The translations under genes were made by a program, and so were the position numbers. DNA of 64,000 bases. It comes from Patiria pectinifera (lineage: Eukaryota > Echinodermata > Asteroidea > Valvatida > Asterinidae). The stretch is taken from positions 25,723,916 to 25,787,915 of the forward strand of contig CM057148.1 in NCBI GenBank assembly GCA_029964075.1. The letters are read 5' to 3'. The notes below the pieces were generated by a model. The model saw only the letters and a list, made by a program, of their open reading frames with translations, ran no database searches and was not told where the DNA came from. Every line of letters begins with the position of its first letter. Within the stretch, counting starts at the first letter, position 1. Below, one piece after another: positions 35,290 to 48,300 of this stretch.

Positions 35290-35690
35290 TTTCAAATGAT
35301 GCTATTTCAGAAAAACACTTTTCTGTTTAGGAATTTAATTTTCAAATTGCGAATCCAAACTGTTCTCATTGAAAACATCGCTGCGAAAGGTTTGCTTACT
35401 GCCATGGACTGACACAGCAACGATTCACCCAAGAAAAGAAAATTTAAGACAGCAAAATATACAAACTTATCGCACTTTTCATCCTGAAATGGTTGTAACA
35501 TTGCGGTTTCTGCCCAGAATGACTTCACAGTTTTGTTCATGAATATGGAAATTTGCATTAGCAGAAAAACAAAAAGGACACTAAAAAAATAAAAATGGCA
35601 AAATAAAAAAATGAAAATTAGGTTAAATCGGACACAAAGATGCATTTCAAGGATTGAATTAAAAAAATACATTGTATGGGCCCTTCAATT
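35290..35690 (+). mobile_element. MITE family B, copy 3
   Basis: Interior aligns with copies 1, 2 and 4: a 'TTTGCTTACTGCC' block, 'GCGGTTTCTGCC' and 'ATGAATATGGAAATTTGCAT'. The ends are worn. Confidence 0.5.
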
Positions 35691-35947
35691 AAAAACGAAA
35701 CACATTCCTGGATTAATCATTACACGTTGAAACATCCGATCTCGTGATACGCTATCACGCGTCTAGTGCTACACACATGTTGATAAACAGTAAAACGAAA
35801 GCGAAATTCAGGATCTGGCAAGTCTCTTCATAATTGTTATTGGATGTGCAATGACTGTATACCGTGGACCAGAGTTCGTGTGAATTTATGATGAAATAGG
35901 AATTTGAAATATTGTTTCAATAATTATATCCGGCAGGGAAGGCTATT

Positions 35948-36394
35948 TTTAATGCAATCCTAGAAAATGCACCTTTGAGTCCAATTTAACCTTATTGTTT
36001 TCAAGGGTGTTTTGTTCCCATTTTGTTATGCTGTATCAAATTCCTATATTCATGAGCAAAACTGTGGTGTCATTCCAGGCAAAAACCTCAACGTTACAGC
36101 TATTTCGGCACAAAATGATGCTAGAATTTTGGATACTTGCTGTCGTAAATTTTCCTTTTTTTCTTTATTTTTTCCCCCTTTTTGGGGGGGGGGGGATTTG
36201 TTGTTGTATCAGTACATCAGTAAGCCAGTGAGCAAAACTTTCTCACAAATGTTTCAATGAGTGAATTTTGGGGTTCACAATTTGAACAGAAAGCCCCTAA
36301 GCTGAACAGTATGAAAATGTTCATACATTTTATAGGCCAGTAGAAAGATGAACATTATGTTCCTAAGAAAAACATCACTGCATGACCCCTTTAA
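35948..36394 (-). mobile_element. MITE family B, copy 4 (inverted)
   Basis: Reverse complement starts TTAAAGGGGTCATGCAGTG (end at 36,394) and follows the family order. With copy 3 it forms a large inverted pair about 250 bp apart. Interrupted by a G run near 36,190. Confidence 0.6.
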
Positions 36395-36887
36395 GTTGTT
36401 TGACTGAACAGGCCTAGCATAATTTTCCATCTTTGTTTCCCTTTTGCACTACTTAGAGGGTAAGTCAGAATGATTTGGACCCAAAATGAAAGAAAATATT
36501 TAAAATATGTATTAACAAAACAAGTGCAAAAGAGATATGTTGTAGGCTGGTATTTTGGGTCATATTTGGTAAAAGTTTCATGTTTATCCATTTTACATCG
36601 CGTATAGTGATGTGACTTCATAGTTTCAATAAATTTGTTGAACAATGGAACCGAGGTCAGAGTGTTTTGGCGTGTGTTCTTGGCTAGCGCTTTTCATCAA
36701 AATGGTACAATGTAGGCTATACACATGAAACTTTCAGAAAATATGACCAAAATACCAGCCTTTAACATATCTCATTTGCACTTGTTTTGATAATTGCTAC
36801 AAATTGTAACGGTAACACTGCGGTATAGATGTGTCGTTTAGCTTGTTATCATTTGCGGCATTTAGCTCTCGGAAAGGGAAGCGACAG

Positions 36888-37037
36888 CCGTGGCGTAGCA
36901 ACGGGGGACAAAGCCCCCTGTCACCACCAACTGAGATTTTGCGTTCCAAAAAAAAATATCATTGATCTATATGACGCCCCCCCCCCCCATGAAATGTTCC
37001 AGCCCCCCACTGAAAAAAAATCCTGGCTACGCCACTC
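36888..37037. mobile_element. hAT-like MITE family C, copy 3, with perfect 8-bp duplication
   Basis: A 150-bp element beginning CCGTGGCGTAGCAACGG and ending CCTGGCTACGCCACTC. It is flanked by AGCGACAG on both sides (36,880-36,887 and 37,038-37,045), a perfect 8-bp target-site duplication. Confidence 0.8.
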
Positions 37038-38174
37038 AGCGACAGACATTCGTTTCAGCGCTTATTCCAAAGAATAATGCGATTGAAAAAAGAGGATTCC
37101 CTAGGCCACATTTCTGTTCAGTGTAATACCGATATCAAAGAGTTAAACCAAAAAAAGCAAAATACATTTACATGAGTTCAGAGAGGGAAGGAAATTTGTT
37201 TGATATTATTTTGTACATAACAGTTTATTAAAATATAATTTACAAAGAATGTAGAAAGGAATACATACATGTACTTTGTTTCAGAAATAGGATTTCAGAA
37301 ATCCGCTTTTCATCAAAATAATCATGTTCATAAACATTCAATTTTTCACTTTAAAAGATTAACTTTCCTCGATATTTCGGATATTTGTTAAAATCTGTTG
37401 TGTAAAATATTTACATCATTTCAACATTATTTGTTAAATGCACAAAGTATTTCAGATAGAAACAAAAGCATGTTGCAAACATTTGTTTACATTGCTGTTT
37501 CAGAGATTGCCTTTACCGCAAAGCAAGAACATACCTTGATTTCAGTTGAAATGTTTCCGATTAAAGACAAATGTAAACTGAGATGTATCAACTTATTGTT
37601 ATAATGGTCCATAATTGAATTTAAACTCAACTCGAACAATTGCCAAAAAGTTTATTGTACAAATATGCCTTCCCCTTTAATTGAAACCTTTGCTTTGTTT
37701 TGTCAGTATTCATTTTCGTATTCCTTTATCGGCTTTAAAGACCCAGCCAAATGGTTACATATAAATCAAGTTGAAGGGAACTTTGAAACCCATTCACTGT
37801 TGAAAAAAAATGATTATGTCACGCCAGCATGCATCGTCCAACAAAGAATGCCAGTTGTATTTAAAAAAAAAAAAATAGAGAAATATCTACATCCATGCAT
37901 TACGACCATGACCTTTACAACATAACAGAAAAGCTTATCATTCAAGATTGAGGGCAGGTCTTCGTTCATTGGTTATAATTATGCATAAGTAGCAATAGTT
38001 ATGCAGATGTTGCACTGAATTTGAATAACCAAACCTGCCTTGGCGCGGTACGAACGCTCTGCGCATGAGTTGGTAGAAGCGGGGGATTAGGAAAGAATGA
38101 AGCCACGCCCATTCTGTCCTCGCATTGGAGGTTTTCATAAAGGTGTTCAAGTCTCGTTAACCGATGATGTGATT

Positions 38175-40597
38175 CTAGCGTGGATAGGCAGGATATCCCG
38201 GAGCTGATGGGTAGGCAGGCTGCGCAGGCTGTGGGTAGGCAGGCTGTTGGTAGACAGCAGGGGCGGGTGGAAGCATCGCACCGGTCGGGTAAGCTGGCGG
38301 GGCAGCAACCGCTGGAGGAGCCTGTAGGTGGGGTAACAAAAAAAAAAGATCGTGTCTAAACTACCTGGGTTACAATGGATCATTCCTGCCTGTCAATCAA
38401 GAGTGCCTCTCAGTGACCAATCACATTACGTCGTTTGGTCAGGTGACCATGGTATACATTAAGAAACTCGGTGACACACACAGTGCAACATTTATTCAAA
38501 CCAGAGGTGGGCGGGGCTCAATATGGTTTGATTCTGTGTTTATTTAAATTTCCATTCATACAAAAAGTTGTTACACAAATTATAGAATAAACGAAATAGG
38601 TTATATAATAAATGTTGCATCAAGAGTAGAATAATGATATGAATGGGTGGGACATCCGAGAGAAGGACAAAGCCCTCTGCAGAGGAGCACCCAAGACTGG
38701 CGCCGGATTACAGAAAAAAAAGTAATGAAAAATATACAATTTATTTCGGTTGCATAACTTCAAAAAGATGTTTATTTACGAGTATAGTTGAGGCCACACT
38801 CGGCCTAGTCGTGAGACTTAACACAAGAACACCATTATGAACGGTTAACATCACTGTCAATATAACTTTCTCCAGAAATGTATTTTAGTTGATTCAGTTG
38901 AATTTAACTTAATTGAAACATCAAACATACCAGACCACAAAAAAACAATAATCATTTTTATGAAAATTTGAATTAAAGAAAACCTGACCTAAAAAAGGGC
39001 AACCGGAAAAAATAAGCGAAAAATCTGGGGACGGTCAGAAAATTAAATCAAAAAGACAGACCGACCAGCAGTAATTTGAAACACGCCTTTCAGAGTTTGT
39101 AATACTTTTACATGCAAGACATGTGCAGACGCTATGTCACTAACTTGTACTAACCACATAAGCACACAAATAGCCAACAAGAGGTTGGCTAACAAATGGA
39201 TACAAGAAGTTCACACGACTCGAAACACGTCTGTTTTTTGCTTTATACTCACTTGAACGTGTACAACCGCAGGCTGCCGTTGCGCAGCACCAATGGCAGC
39301 CCCGACCGCAATTCCAGCCGCTACACCGCTGACGTGTGGGGCGTGATGATGGTGATCATAATGATGATCGTGGTGATCGTAGTGGTGATCGTAGTGGTGG
39401 CCGTGGTGATCGTAGTGGTGATCGTGGTGATCGTAGTGGTGACCGTGGGGGTCGTGGTGAATCACGTGGTGGTGATGATCATGATGGTGATCATCGTGCT
39501 GCATAAAAAAAAGAGAGAAAACATCGAACAATTACTTTTACATGCAAACAGCATGATGCAGTCATAAATTAAATTAAAAAAACAACAAAACCCCCAACAA
39601 ACCAACAAACAACCCAACAACCTAACAAACAGACACCTCAACACCCCCAACAAACAAACAAACATACACAACGCAAAGACTATAATAAACTTTAAAGGGA
39701 AAATACATCATTTGCTTTTGCTGTAATTTTCAGATATGGATTGATTTGGGGGTTGGTAATATATAGCAAATATTGTTACACTGACTTTTTTGACGTTTTG
39801 GGTTCGTAAATGCTCTAAAAACTGAGAAAAACAATCAGTTTCCTGTAGTCTGGTTCCCTGACTCCATTTAAAATGAAGCAGAGCACTTTATAAATATTTA
39901 GGAATTGTAAAGTCGGGGAACCAGTCAAGCTGACTCGTACTAATTAATTATGTTCCATTCCGGCTAGCATTTGAAAAAAAGCCAGTATTTTTTTCCCAAC
40001 GGACGACCAGCGTTGGAAATTTATGAATAAAACCCATTTTTCTTTAAAATTACATTACACCAGGTGCCACGATTTTACAGAATGCTTTAGACTGCCATTC
40101 GCTTACAGTCCAGCAAGGTATTTCAAATTGATTTGGTATTTTTATTGTTTGAAGTTTGCAAATGCTGTATTTTTCCTTTAAGGTTTTTAGGGAAGGTAAT
40201 TTAAAAAAAAAACGAAAGAAAACTACTTCCGTAGGCCGTGTAAAAAGATGTTAGAAACAAAAAGTCTCTATTTAAATTTCAATTGTACCACTTATTCTGA
40301 AAATAAATTTGAAAAAACTGCACCATTCTCAAGATCTTATTTGATCCCAGGCTTTAGGCATAACTCATTCAAATTACGCCACTACACTAAAGCCAAAGTA
40401 CGCCAACCACCGTCCTGCCTCATGCAGTACAGTCTTTTTTTATGATTTTGCATGGCTTTTAATTTTGTTGGGACCAATCCTTGTCCAAAAAGGGTAAAAA
40501 AACAGAAAAGACAATCTAGAAACCGACTTACATGGCCAAATAGACCGCCAAACAATCCATGTCCATGTCCATGTCCGTGGTGATGATGATGGCTCAT
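38175..40597 (-). CDS. Histidine-rich small protein, paralogue 3 (three exons, 152 aa)
   Basis: Minus strand, exons 40,597-40,532 (22 codons), 39,498-39,253 (82) and 38,321-38,175 (48 plus TAG). Donors GTAAGT and GTGAGT, acceptors TTATGCAG and CCTACAG, phase 0. Exon 1: MSHHHHHGHGHGHG then LFGGLFGH. Exon 2 is the longest of the family: a His/Asp/Tyr array with repeated HHYDHHDHH units, then the zipper-like GVAAGIAVGAAIGAAQ and PAVVHVQ, the latter also ending exon 2 of gene 1. Exon 3: Ala/Pro/Tyr/Gln-rich with PAYP repeats ending GYPAYPR. No signal peptide. It has the gene 4-type leader but the gene 1/2-type tail, so it may be closest to the ancestral layout. Metal binding is inferred from composition only. 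Confidence 0.78.
39692..40181 (-). mobile_element. MITE family A, copy 3 (inverted), in intron 1 of His-rich gene 3
   Basis: TTAA at both ends (39,692-39,695 and 40,178-40,181). The interior is the reverse complement of copies at 23,388 and 54,001, with the same 'GACCAGCGTTG' and 'CAGAATGCTTTAGACTG' landmarks. Confidence 0.7.
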
Positions 40598-40745
40598 CTT
40601 GAATTTATTCAACAAATGAAGGTTCAACGGAACGGAAAAAAAGAGTCAACGCTGGCAATTTCCCAAGCAATGAACAAATTTCTGCCAACTGGCCAAATTA
40701 TACGAAAGCCAACAACGCCCCGCGCAGTGGATGCCACCTGACTCC

Positions 40746-40770
40746 CTGCGTCACGAAAACACGTCATTGG
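40746..40770 (-). promoter_or_regulatory. Promoter module of His-rich gene 3 (two TGACG sites)
   Basis: Minus strand CCAATGACGTGTTTT then CGTGACGCAGG, 149-173 bp before the ATG, as in the paralogues. A TATA-like GTATAATTTGG follows about 60 bp downstream. Confidence 0.6.
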
Positions 40771-42240
40771 ACTTGTTTGTTTACAAAGAATCTTTGATAA
40801 TCAAAAACAAACAAGCAAACAATGTCCAGCTTGTGCACAGAATCCGGGGCTGTGTTATTGCAAAGACCAAAGCAAAGGCGAGTTGGATTTAAAACTTGCA
40901 CAAGGGTACCAAAGTATTATTTGCTAAAGACAGACGAAGACGGAGTCAAGTGGTCCGAAAATAGTTATCGCGCCAAATAAAATACTCAAGTTGTAGATAA
41001 GCTCGAGTTGAAAAATCAGGCCCAAAGGTCGAGACTTTGAACAATGACATTCTCGCAAACCTTTTTTCGTTCTGAAACTGCAGGCTATAGGCACGCATGT
41101 GATTGGTGCCTACATGGCCTATTTCAGATGGTCGACATGGTAGCAGGACGCTATTTTTTTTTAAAGTAAATACAAAATACTTCACAGAAAACAGCGCCCT
41201 CTCATTGTACATTTAACTGCATACCTATAGGTTAATGTCTTTAAAACCATTTAGATACTTTCTGGACTGTTCAATAAGTGCTTGTAATTCTTGGTACACA
41301 TGATGTTTTAAGTTCTGGCAGGAGACTTCTACGTGTCACTTGGTGGTCGGTCTGCCTGTCTGTCCGTCTGTCTGTCCCAAAAGTAATTTACTAAAATAAT
41401 TGTAATGACCAAAATAATTAACTAATTGACAAAATGTCAAGCCGTGAACATAAAATGCACCCTTGCTACGGTTTTCGGAACACATATGTTGTTTTCATCG
41501 ATGCACATGCGTTTTATATTTTGCATATGTCTGTCCCCAAAATGTGACAAAAAAAAACAACATCGAGCTATAATATCAAACTACTATAGAACGCTAACTT
41601 CGTGTACAAAGTAATGCCTGCTGGGCGCATCCATGTTTGTGCGCAAACCTATGAAGACCTAGAAATTGTGTACGGCTTTTGTACGGCTATTTGCACATCT
41701 GCGTTTGTATTCCAAACCGGTGCGTAATCGAAGCCAATACGCCCAAAACCGAAACGCACGATCAGCATATGAGGGTGTCATTTTGCTCTTAGTACGCAAA
41801 CAGCGCAACGCGTGCGCGTATTCGCTGCCGTCACGTTTTTTTGAACCGTCAATGACGCGCTTAAATTGTTTGCGTACATTGTATTTGCGCGTTGCATTTA
41901 GAATATGCTTTCAAAATTCAATCCATCAAATTTCATTATGTTTTACAAACACGCACATGAATTCAAAATGTCTGCGCCCAGAGCGGCTTCAAAGCGTCTC
42001 CGCGCGCAGAATGAGGGGTTAGCGCTCTAGTAATTTAATATAGCTCTATGCAAAAAAACTGAGCCCCATAAGTTTCCCACAGACAAGTTTTCCAATTACC
42101 AAATTGCAGGATAAAAAGTGAACAAAATCAAAAATTGTTTGCAACAATCGGAAAGATGTTTATTAAAACGTATGTACATGGAGGCAAAGTATGTGCAGTA
42201 ATGTTACAGTCACGTGGTATTCATCACAAATCACTTAATC
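40771..42240. other. Intergenic, nothing recognised beyond simple repeat
   Basis: A short GTCT/GTCC microsatellite lies at 41,355-41,377. No exon supported. Confidence 0.4.
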
Positions 42241-42250
42241 TAGGGGCAAG

Positions 42251-42560
42251 TTCGCGCAAAGACTATGGTCAACCATTGTTCGACTAATTACGCTTGCCCG
42301 AACTCTGTCTAGTCGACGATGGTTAACTACGCTAGTCGACTATTTGGAACCAACCTACGGAGGTCGGTTGCATCGCTGGTAACCATAGACACGCACATTC
42401 ATAACGTACAGCAGGGAGCGTGGAACCAGACAATTTGCATTGATATTTTGACCAGCGTTTGACTAGAGACGTTTGCACTTTGCTATTAGTGCGCAGGCGT
42501 AAGGTACGTCATAAATCAACCACTAGTCGACAAATCATTCCTTGCCCGAACTTGGCCCAT
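42251..42560. mobile_element. Inverted-repeat element with GGGCAAGTTCG-type ends
   Basis: Left end GGGGCAAGTTCGCGCAA; right end read inward GGGCCAAGTTCGGGCAAGG. Both ends are followed inward by 'GACTA'-type words (TTCGACTAATTA / GTCGACTAGTGG). Non-coding interior. Exact limits and target duplication are uncertain. Confidence 0.45.
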
Positions 42561-43089
42561 GTAACATCAGACTGAAGTATAGTGTTCCACATGTGCCATT
42601 GGCGTTGCATTTTTAAGCTCTGTCAGGGATCATTTTGATAGATTTCATGCAAAACTTTAATGCGAAACGGCCAGAGCTTAATGTGCACTTGCACTTGTTA
42701 GGGGCTACGTTAAACGATCGATATTGGAGATTACGTTGGTTTTAACAGTCTCAGAATCGTTTTATCGGATGACCACAAGAGGTTGCATAATAATATTTTC
42801 AATTGTATTCAGTACAACGTTTATTTCTATTCAACCACATAAAAAAAAAACAATTCATACAGAATGTACATTGAGGGAAAATCATGAAACAGCATGTTTA
42901 GAAAAAAACAAATATGAAAAAAATGTAAAAGAAATGCAATTACTTAATAATCATAATTTAAGTAAGTTTTATAATAAAACGATCATTAAAACGTACTCAA
43001 GCAATATAAATGTTAGTAAATAGGTAAGGAATACAGAGGAAAAATAACTAGTAAATATTGGAACAAAGAAAAACAAGGAGAATATTTAA

Positions 43090-45390
43090 ATGCATGAATT
43101 AAAAAGTTTTTCTCTGCTTTGAAACATAACACTGTTGAGGTAGAGAAAAACAATAGCTTGTCTAAATCTTCAGTCTAGTTTGTCTTTTTTTTCATGATGA
43201 ATCACCTGACCACCATTCAATTTAATGCATGGCTTATTTTGTTCAGATAGTTTGTGGACGTGACTATCGTTTCCGAGCAAAAAGTGTGGAAAATGGTCTG
43301 CTTGGACTGGGGCTGCATATTCTCGCCATTTTTTTTCTCTTTGCGTTGAAACAAGACAATGTTGAGGAAGAGAAAAACAATATTTTGTCTAAATCTTATG
43401 TTTAGTTTGTCTATTTGTCATGATAAATCACCTGGCCACCTTTCAATTTATTGCATTGCTTATTTTTAAAGATAATTTGTCGACTTGACAATCGTTTCCG
43501 TGCAAAAAGTGTGGGAAATGGTCTGTTTGGACTGGGACTGAAAACTCTCGCAATTTTTTTTTTCTCTGCGTTTAAACAGGAAAATGTTGAGGGAGAGAAA
43601 AACAATATTTTGTCTAAATCTTCCGTCTAGTTTGTCTATTTTTTATGAAAAATCACCTGGTCACCGTTTAATTAAATGCATTGCTTAATTTTTTGGAGAT
43701 AATTTGACGACGTGACAATAGTTTCTATGCAAAAAGGGTGGAAAATGGTCTGTTTGGACTGGGACTGCATACTCTCGCCAAGTTTTGTTTCCGCGTTGAA
43801 ACAAGACACTGTTGAGGGAGAGAACAACAATATTTATTCTATATCTTCCGTCTAGTTTGTTTAATTTTTTACGATAAATCACCTGGCCAGTGTTCAATTG
43901 AATGCATTGCTTAATTGTTGAGATAATTTGTCGACGTGACTATCGTTTCCATGCAAAAAGTGAGGAAAATGGTCTGTTTGGACTGGGACTGCATACTCTC
44001 GCCAAGTTTTTCTCGGCGATGAAACAAGACACTGATGAGGGAGAGAAAAACAATGTTTTGTCTAACTCTTCTGTCTAGTTTGTCTATTTTTCATTACTAA
44101 TCACCTGGACACAGTTTAATTTAGTGCATTGCTAAATTTTTGAGAAAATTTGTCGACGTCACTATCATTTTCGCTGAAAAAAGTGTAGAAAATGGAGTGT
44201 TTGGACTGGGACTGCATGCTCTCGCCAAATTTGTCTACGCTTTGAAACATGACACTGTTGAGGGAGAGAAAAACAATATTTTGTCTAACGCTTCTCTCTA
44301 GTTTGTCTATTTTTCATGATAAATCACGTGGCCACCGTTCAATTTAATCCATTGCTTAATTTTTGAGATAATTTTTCGACGTCACTATCGTTTCGCTGCA
44401 AAAAGTGAGGAAAATGGTTTGTTTGGACTGGGACTTCATACTCTCGCCAAGTTTTTCTCCACGTTGAAACAAAACACTGTTGAGCTGGAGAAAAACAATG
44501 TTTTGTCTAACTTTTATGTCTAGTTTGTCTATTTTTAAATGATAAATCACCTGGCCTCCGTTCAATTTAATGCATTGCGTAATTTTTGAGACAATTTGAC
44601 GACGTGACTTTTGTTTCCCAACAAAAAGTGTGGAAAATGGTCTGTTTGGACTGGGACTGCATACTCTCCCCAATTTTTGCCCGGGTTGAAACAAGGTCTG
44701 TTGACGGAGAGAAAAAAAATAGTTTGTCTACGTCTTCTGTCTAGTTTGTCTATTTTTTATGATAAGTCACTTGCTTACTGTTCAATTAAATGCATTGCTT
44801 AATTTTAAAAATAATTTATCGTCGTGACTATCGTTTCAGTACAAAAAGTGTGGAAAATGGCCTGTTTTGACTGGGACTGCATACTCTAGACAAGTTTTTC
44901 CCCAGGTTGAAACAAGGCACTGTTGAGGAAGAGAAAAAAAATATTTTGTCAAAATCTTCTGTCTAGTTCGCCTAGTTTTCATGAAAAATCACTTGCTTTA
45001 TGTTCAATTAAATGCATTGCTTAATTTTTGGGACAATTTGTCGTCGTGACTATCGTTTGCGTGTAAAAAAGTGTGGAAAATGGTCAGTTTGGACTGGGAC
45101 TGCATACTCTCCCCACGTTTTCCCCCGGGTTAAAAAAAGACACTGTTGAGATAGAGAAAAAACAATATTTTGTCTAAATCTTCTGTCTAGTTTGTATATT
45201 TTTCATGATAAATTACTTGCTTACTGTTCAATTAAATGCATTGCTCAATTGTTGAGATAACTTGTCGTCGTGACTGTCGTTTCCGATAAAAAAAAGTTTG
45301 GAAAATGGCCTCATTGGACTGGGACTGCATACCCTCGACAAGTTTCCCCCCGGGTTGAAACAAGGCACTGTTGAGACAGTATAATAAGGT
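43090..45390. repeat. Tandem satellite, about 223-bp unit x 10
   Basis: The word GGACTGGG recurs at about 43,304, 43,529, 43,756, 43,980, 44,203, 44,425, 44,648, 44,868, 45,091 and 45,316, a spacing of 220-227 bp. Each unit also has 'GTCTAGTTTGTCTATTTTT', 'AATCACCTGGCCACC' and 'TGCATTGCTTAATTTTT' in that order. Units differ by point changes and small indels. No coding frame is conserved. Confidence 0.92.
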
Positions 45391-48300
45391 TGTATTGTGC
45401 CCGTATGAATAATCTGGTGCCATCCTATTCAACAATTAACAGTTAATAAAATACATTCATGGAACTCGACATAAATGACCAACTCGTGAATAATTTATTT
45501 GATTGGGTACACCCGGCCTAGCGGTCTCGATCTCGCTCCATTGCCTACTTTATTTTTCTGTCAATAAAGGGCGCGCCACACAAATAGCGGTCTCGATCTC
45601 CCGTGCACCAAACTCGTTTTGGGGGCAACAACTCAAGAAATACAAAATGTGAATAAGTGAATTTTTGACCACTGATTTGTCGTTATTTGAAAAAAATAGC
45701 AGATTTATTTTCATAAACCAACCAACAGTGAAGCTCTTATAAACATAACGATGCAGTGTTTTACGCAATCCGATAGAGTCAACGTGGATTTTTCGCGTGT
45801 AAAACACTTTACAGTTATGATCATATTAATTTTATTGGTCAACGGTTTCTCGTAATATTCAATACACTTATGTTACACATGGTGAAAAATCAGTGCTCGA
45901 AATTTCAATTGAATACGTCTCCTTTTTCTTGTCTTGAGTAGTTCATCGGAAACGAGTATGTTCATTTTGTTCAATAGTGCAGCGTCCATGTTGTTGCTTT
46001 GTGGAGGCCACTAATTATGCGGCGCGCCCTTTATTGAATAAATCTTAAATATAAAGCAGGCTCGTTTGTCTTGGTGCCGGTGCGAGAAGTTTGATTTAGC
46101 GCTCCTTTCTGGTTTCTCTTCTATTTGAATCTCCTATTGTAACAATCAAGACCGATCACTGGCCGAACTTAGTATAATACCGGTCAGAAAAGGGTCCGCC
46201 GAGCTCATGAATAAAAGTTAAACCTTCAAATCTTTTTTTTTGTTTATATTAGAGGCTTCTGAGAGCCATGGAAGCGGGTATTTGAAGCAAATTTTGAAAA
46301 ATTTGAAATACCCCTCTTTTCCGGACTTGGGCTTCCAATTCGGAGTATTTTAGACGCAATTGGTTATGAAAGTGGCGCTATTTAGCCATGTTGTGGAGGG
46401 ATCCGTTTTCAAGATGGCTGCTTGCACATAGTTGGGAAACAACACTCGTTTCAGGGGTCGTCTTCTTTGGGCGAGAATTTCTCGAAAAGTCATCAGTCTA
46501 CCCACCAAAAATTGTAAAAAAAATAAATAAAAGATAACATGTTGATCATTATTTTTGTGCAGCCTGAACACCTGTGAGAGTTTTATTGTAGTTTCTAGGA
46601 ATTTTGGACTATGGGCATTCATCGCTATTGTCTACAGGCCTTATTCACGAGTTAGCCATCTTGAATTGAAAGTGAGGTAAAATCGTCAATTTTGGAACTT
46701 GCGAAGAGAAAACGAATTAATTTATAATAAATTGCAATCTGCTTCAATGAATAATATTCAAATTTGTAATTAAACATTCCCTAATGTTTAACGCCGTATT
46801 AAAGAAAATAAAAAGACAGAATAAAAAAAAAGGCTGCATTGTGCCTGCATAAAAATAGCTGGTGCCATCCCTTTCAACAGTTAACAGTTAATAAAATACA
46901 TTCAGGGAACTCGACAAAAATGACCGACTCGTGAATAATCCATATGATTGGGTACACCCGGCCTAGTGGTCTCGATCTAGCTCCATTGCCTACTTTATTT
47001 TTCTGTCAATAAAGGGCGCGACACATAAATAGCGGTCTCGATCTCCCGAGCACCAAACTCGTTTTGGGGGCAACAACTCAAGAAATACAAGATTTTAAAA
47101 ATTGAAATTTTGACCACTGATTTGTCGTTATTTGAAAAATTAGCAGATTTAATTTCATAAGAAACCGACCAACATTGAAGCTCTCATGACCATAACGATA
47201 CAGTGTTTTACGCAATCCGAATGAGAGTCAACGTGGATTTTTCGCGTGTAAAACACTACATTGTTACGATTATATCATTTTTATTGGTCAACGGTTTCTC
47301 GTAATATTCAATACACTTATGTTACACATGGTGGAAAATCATTGCTCAAAATTTAATTGAATACGTCTCCTTTTTCTTGGGTAGTTCATCGGAAACGAGT
47401 ATGTTCATTTTGTTCAATGGTGCCGCATCCGTGTTGTTGCTTTGTGGAGACAACTAGTTATGTGGCGCGCCCTCTATTGGACAAATCTTAAATATAAAGC
47501 AGGCGCGTTTGTCTTGGTGCCGGTGCAAGACATTTGATTTAGCGCGCCTTTCTCGAAAGAAACTTTCAGTTGTTCTTTCATGGTTTCTCATCTATTTGAA
47601 TCTACTTTTGTAACCATCAAGACCGGTCACTGGCCGAACTTGGTATAATGCCGGTCAAAAATCCGTCCGCCGAGCTCGTGAATAAAAGTTATACCCTCAT
47701 TTTTTTTTTTTTTTCATTAGAGGCTTCTGAGAGCCATGGAAGCGGGTAATTGAAGCGATATGGCAATGCACCTCTTGTCCGGACTTGGGGCTTCCAATTC
47801 AGAGTATTTTGGACGCAATTGGGCATGAAAGTGGCGCTATTTAGCCATGTTTTGGAGGGATCCGTTTTCAAGATAGCTGCTTGCACTTAGTTAGGAAACA
47901 ACACTCGTTTCAGGGGTCGTCTTCTTTGGGCGAGAATTTCTCAAAAAGTCATCGATCTACCCACCAAAAATTGTAAAAAAAAAAATAACTAAAAGAAAAC
48001 ATGTTAATCATCATTTTTTTTGTGCAGCCTGAGCCCCTGTGAGAGTTGTGTGTATTTTCTAGGAACTTTGGACTATGGGCATTCATCGCTATTGTCTGCA
48101 GGCCTTATTCACGAGTTGGCCATCTTGAATTGAAAGTGAGGTAAAATCGTCAATTTTGGAACTTGCGAAGAGAAAACGAGTTAATTTATAATAAATTGCA
48201 ATCTGTTTCAATGAATAATATTCAAATTTGTAATTAAACATTTCCTAATGTTTAACGCCGTATTAAAAAAAATAAAAAGACAGAATAAAAAAAAGGCTGC

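Larger units (their letters stand above)
34996..38174. other. Intergenic with MITEs and probable 3' UTR of His-rich gene 3
   Basis: No exon seen. Two MITE family B copies in opposite orientation and one hAT-like MITE occupy much of it. Minus-strand AATAAA words occur at about 37,648 and 37,222; either might end the gene 3 transcript. Confidence 0.4.

Noticed and set aside
39196-39567. Plus-strand Val/Met/Ile-rich open frame that could look like a membrane protein
   Set aside because: Antisense of the His/Asp repeat in exon 2 of His-rich gene 3 (GTG/ATG codons opposite CAC/CAT).
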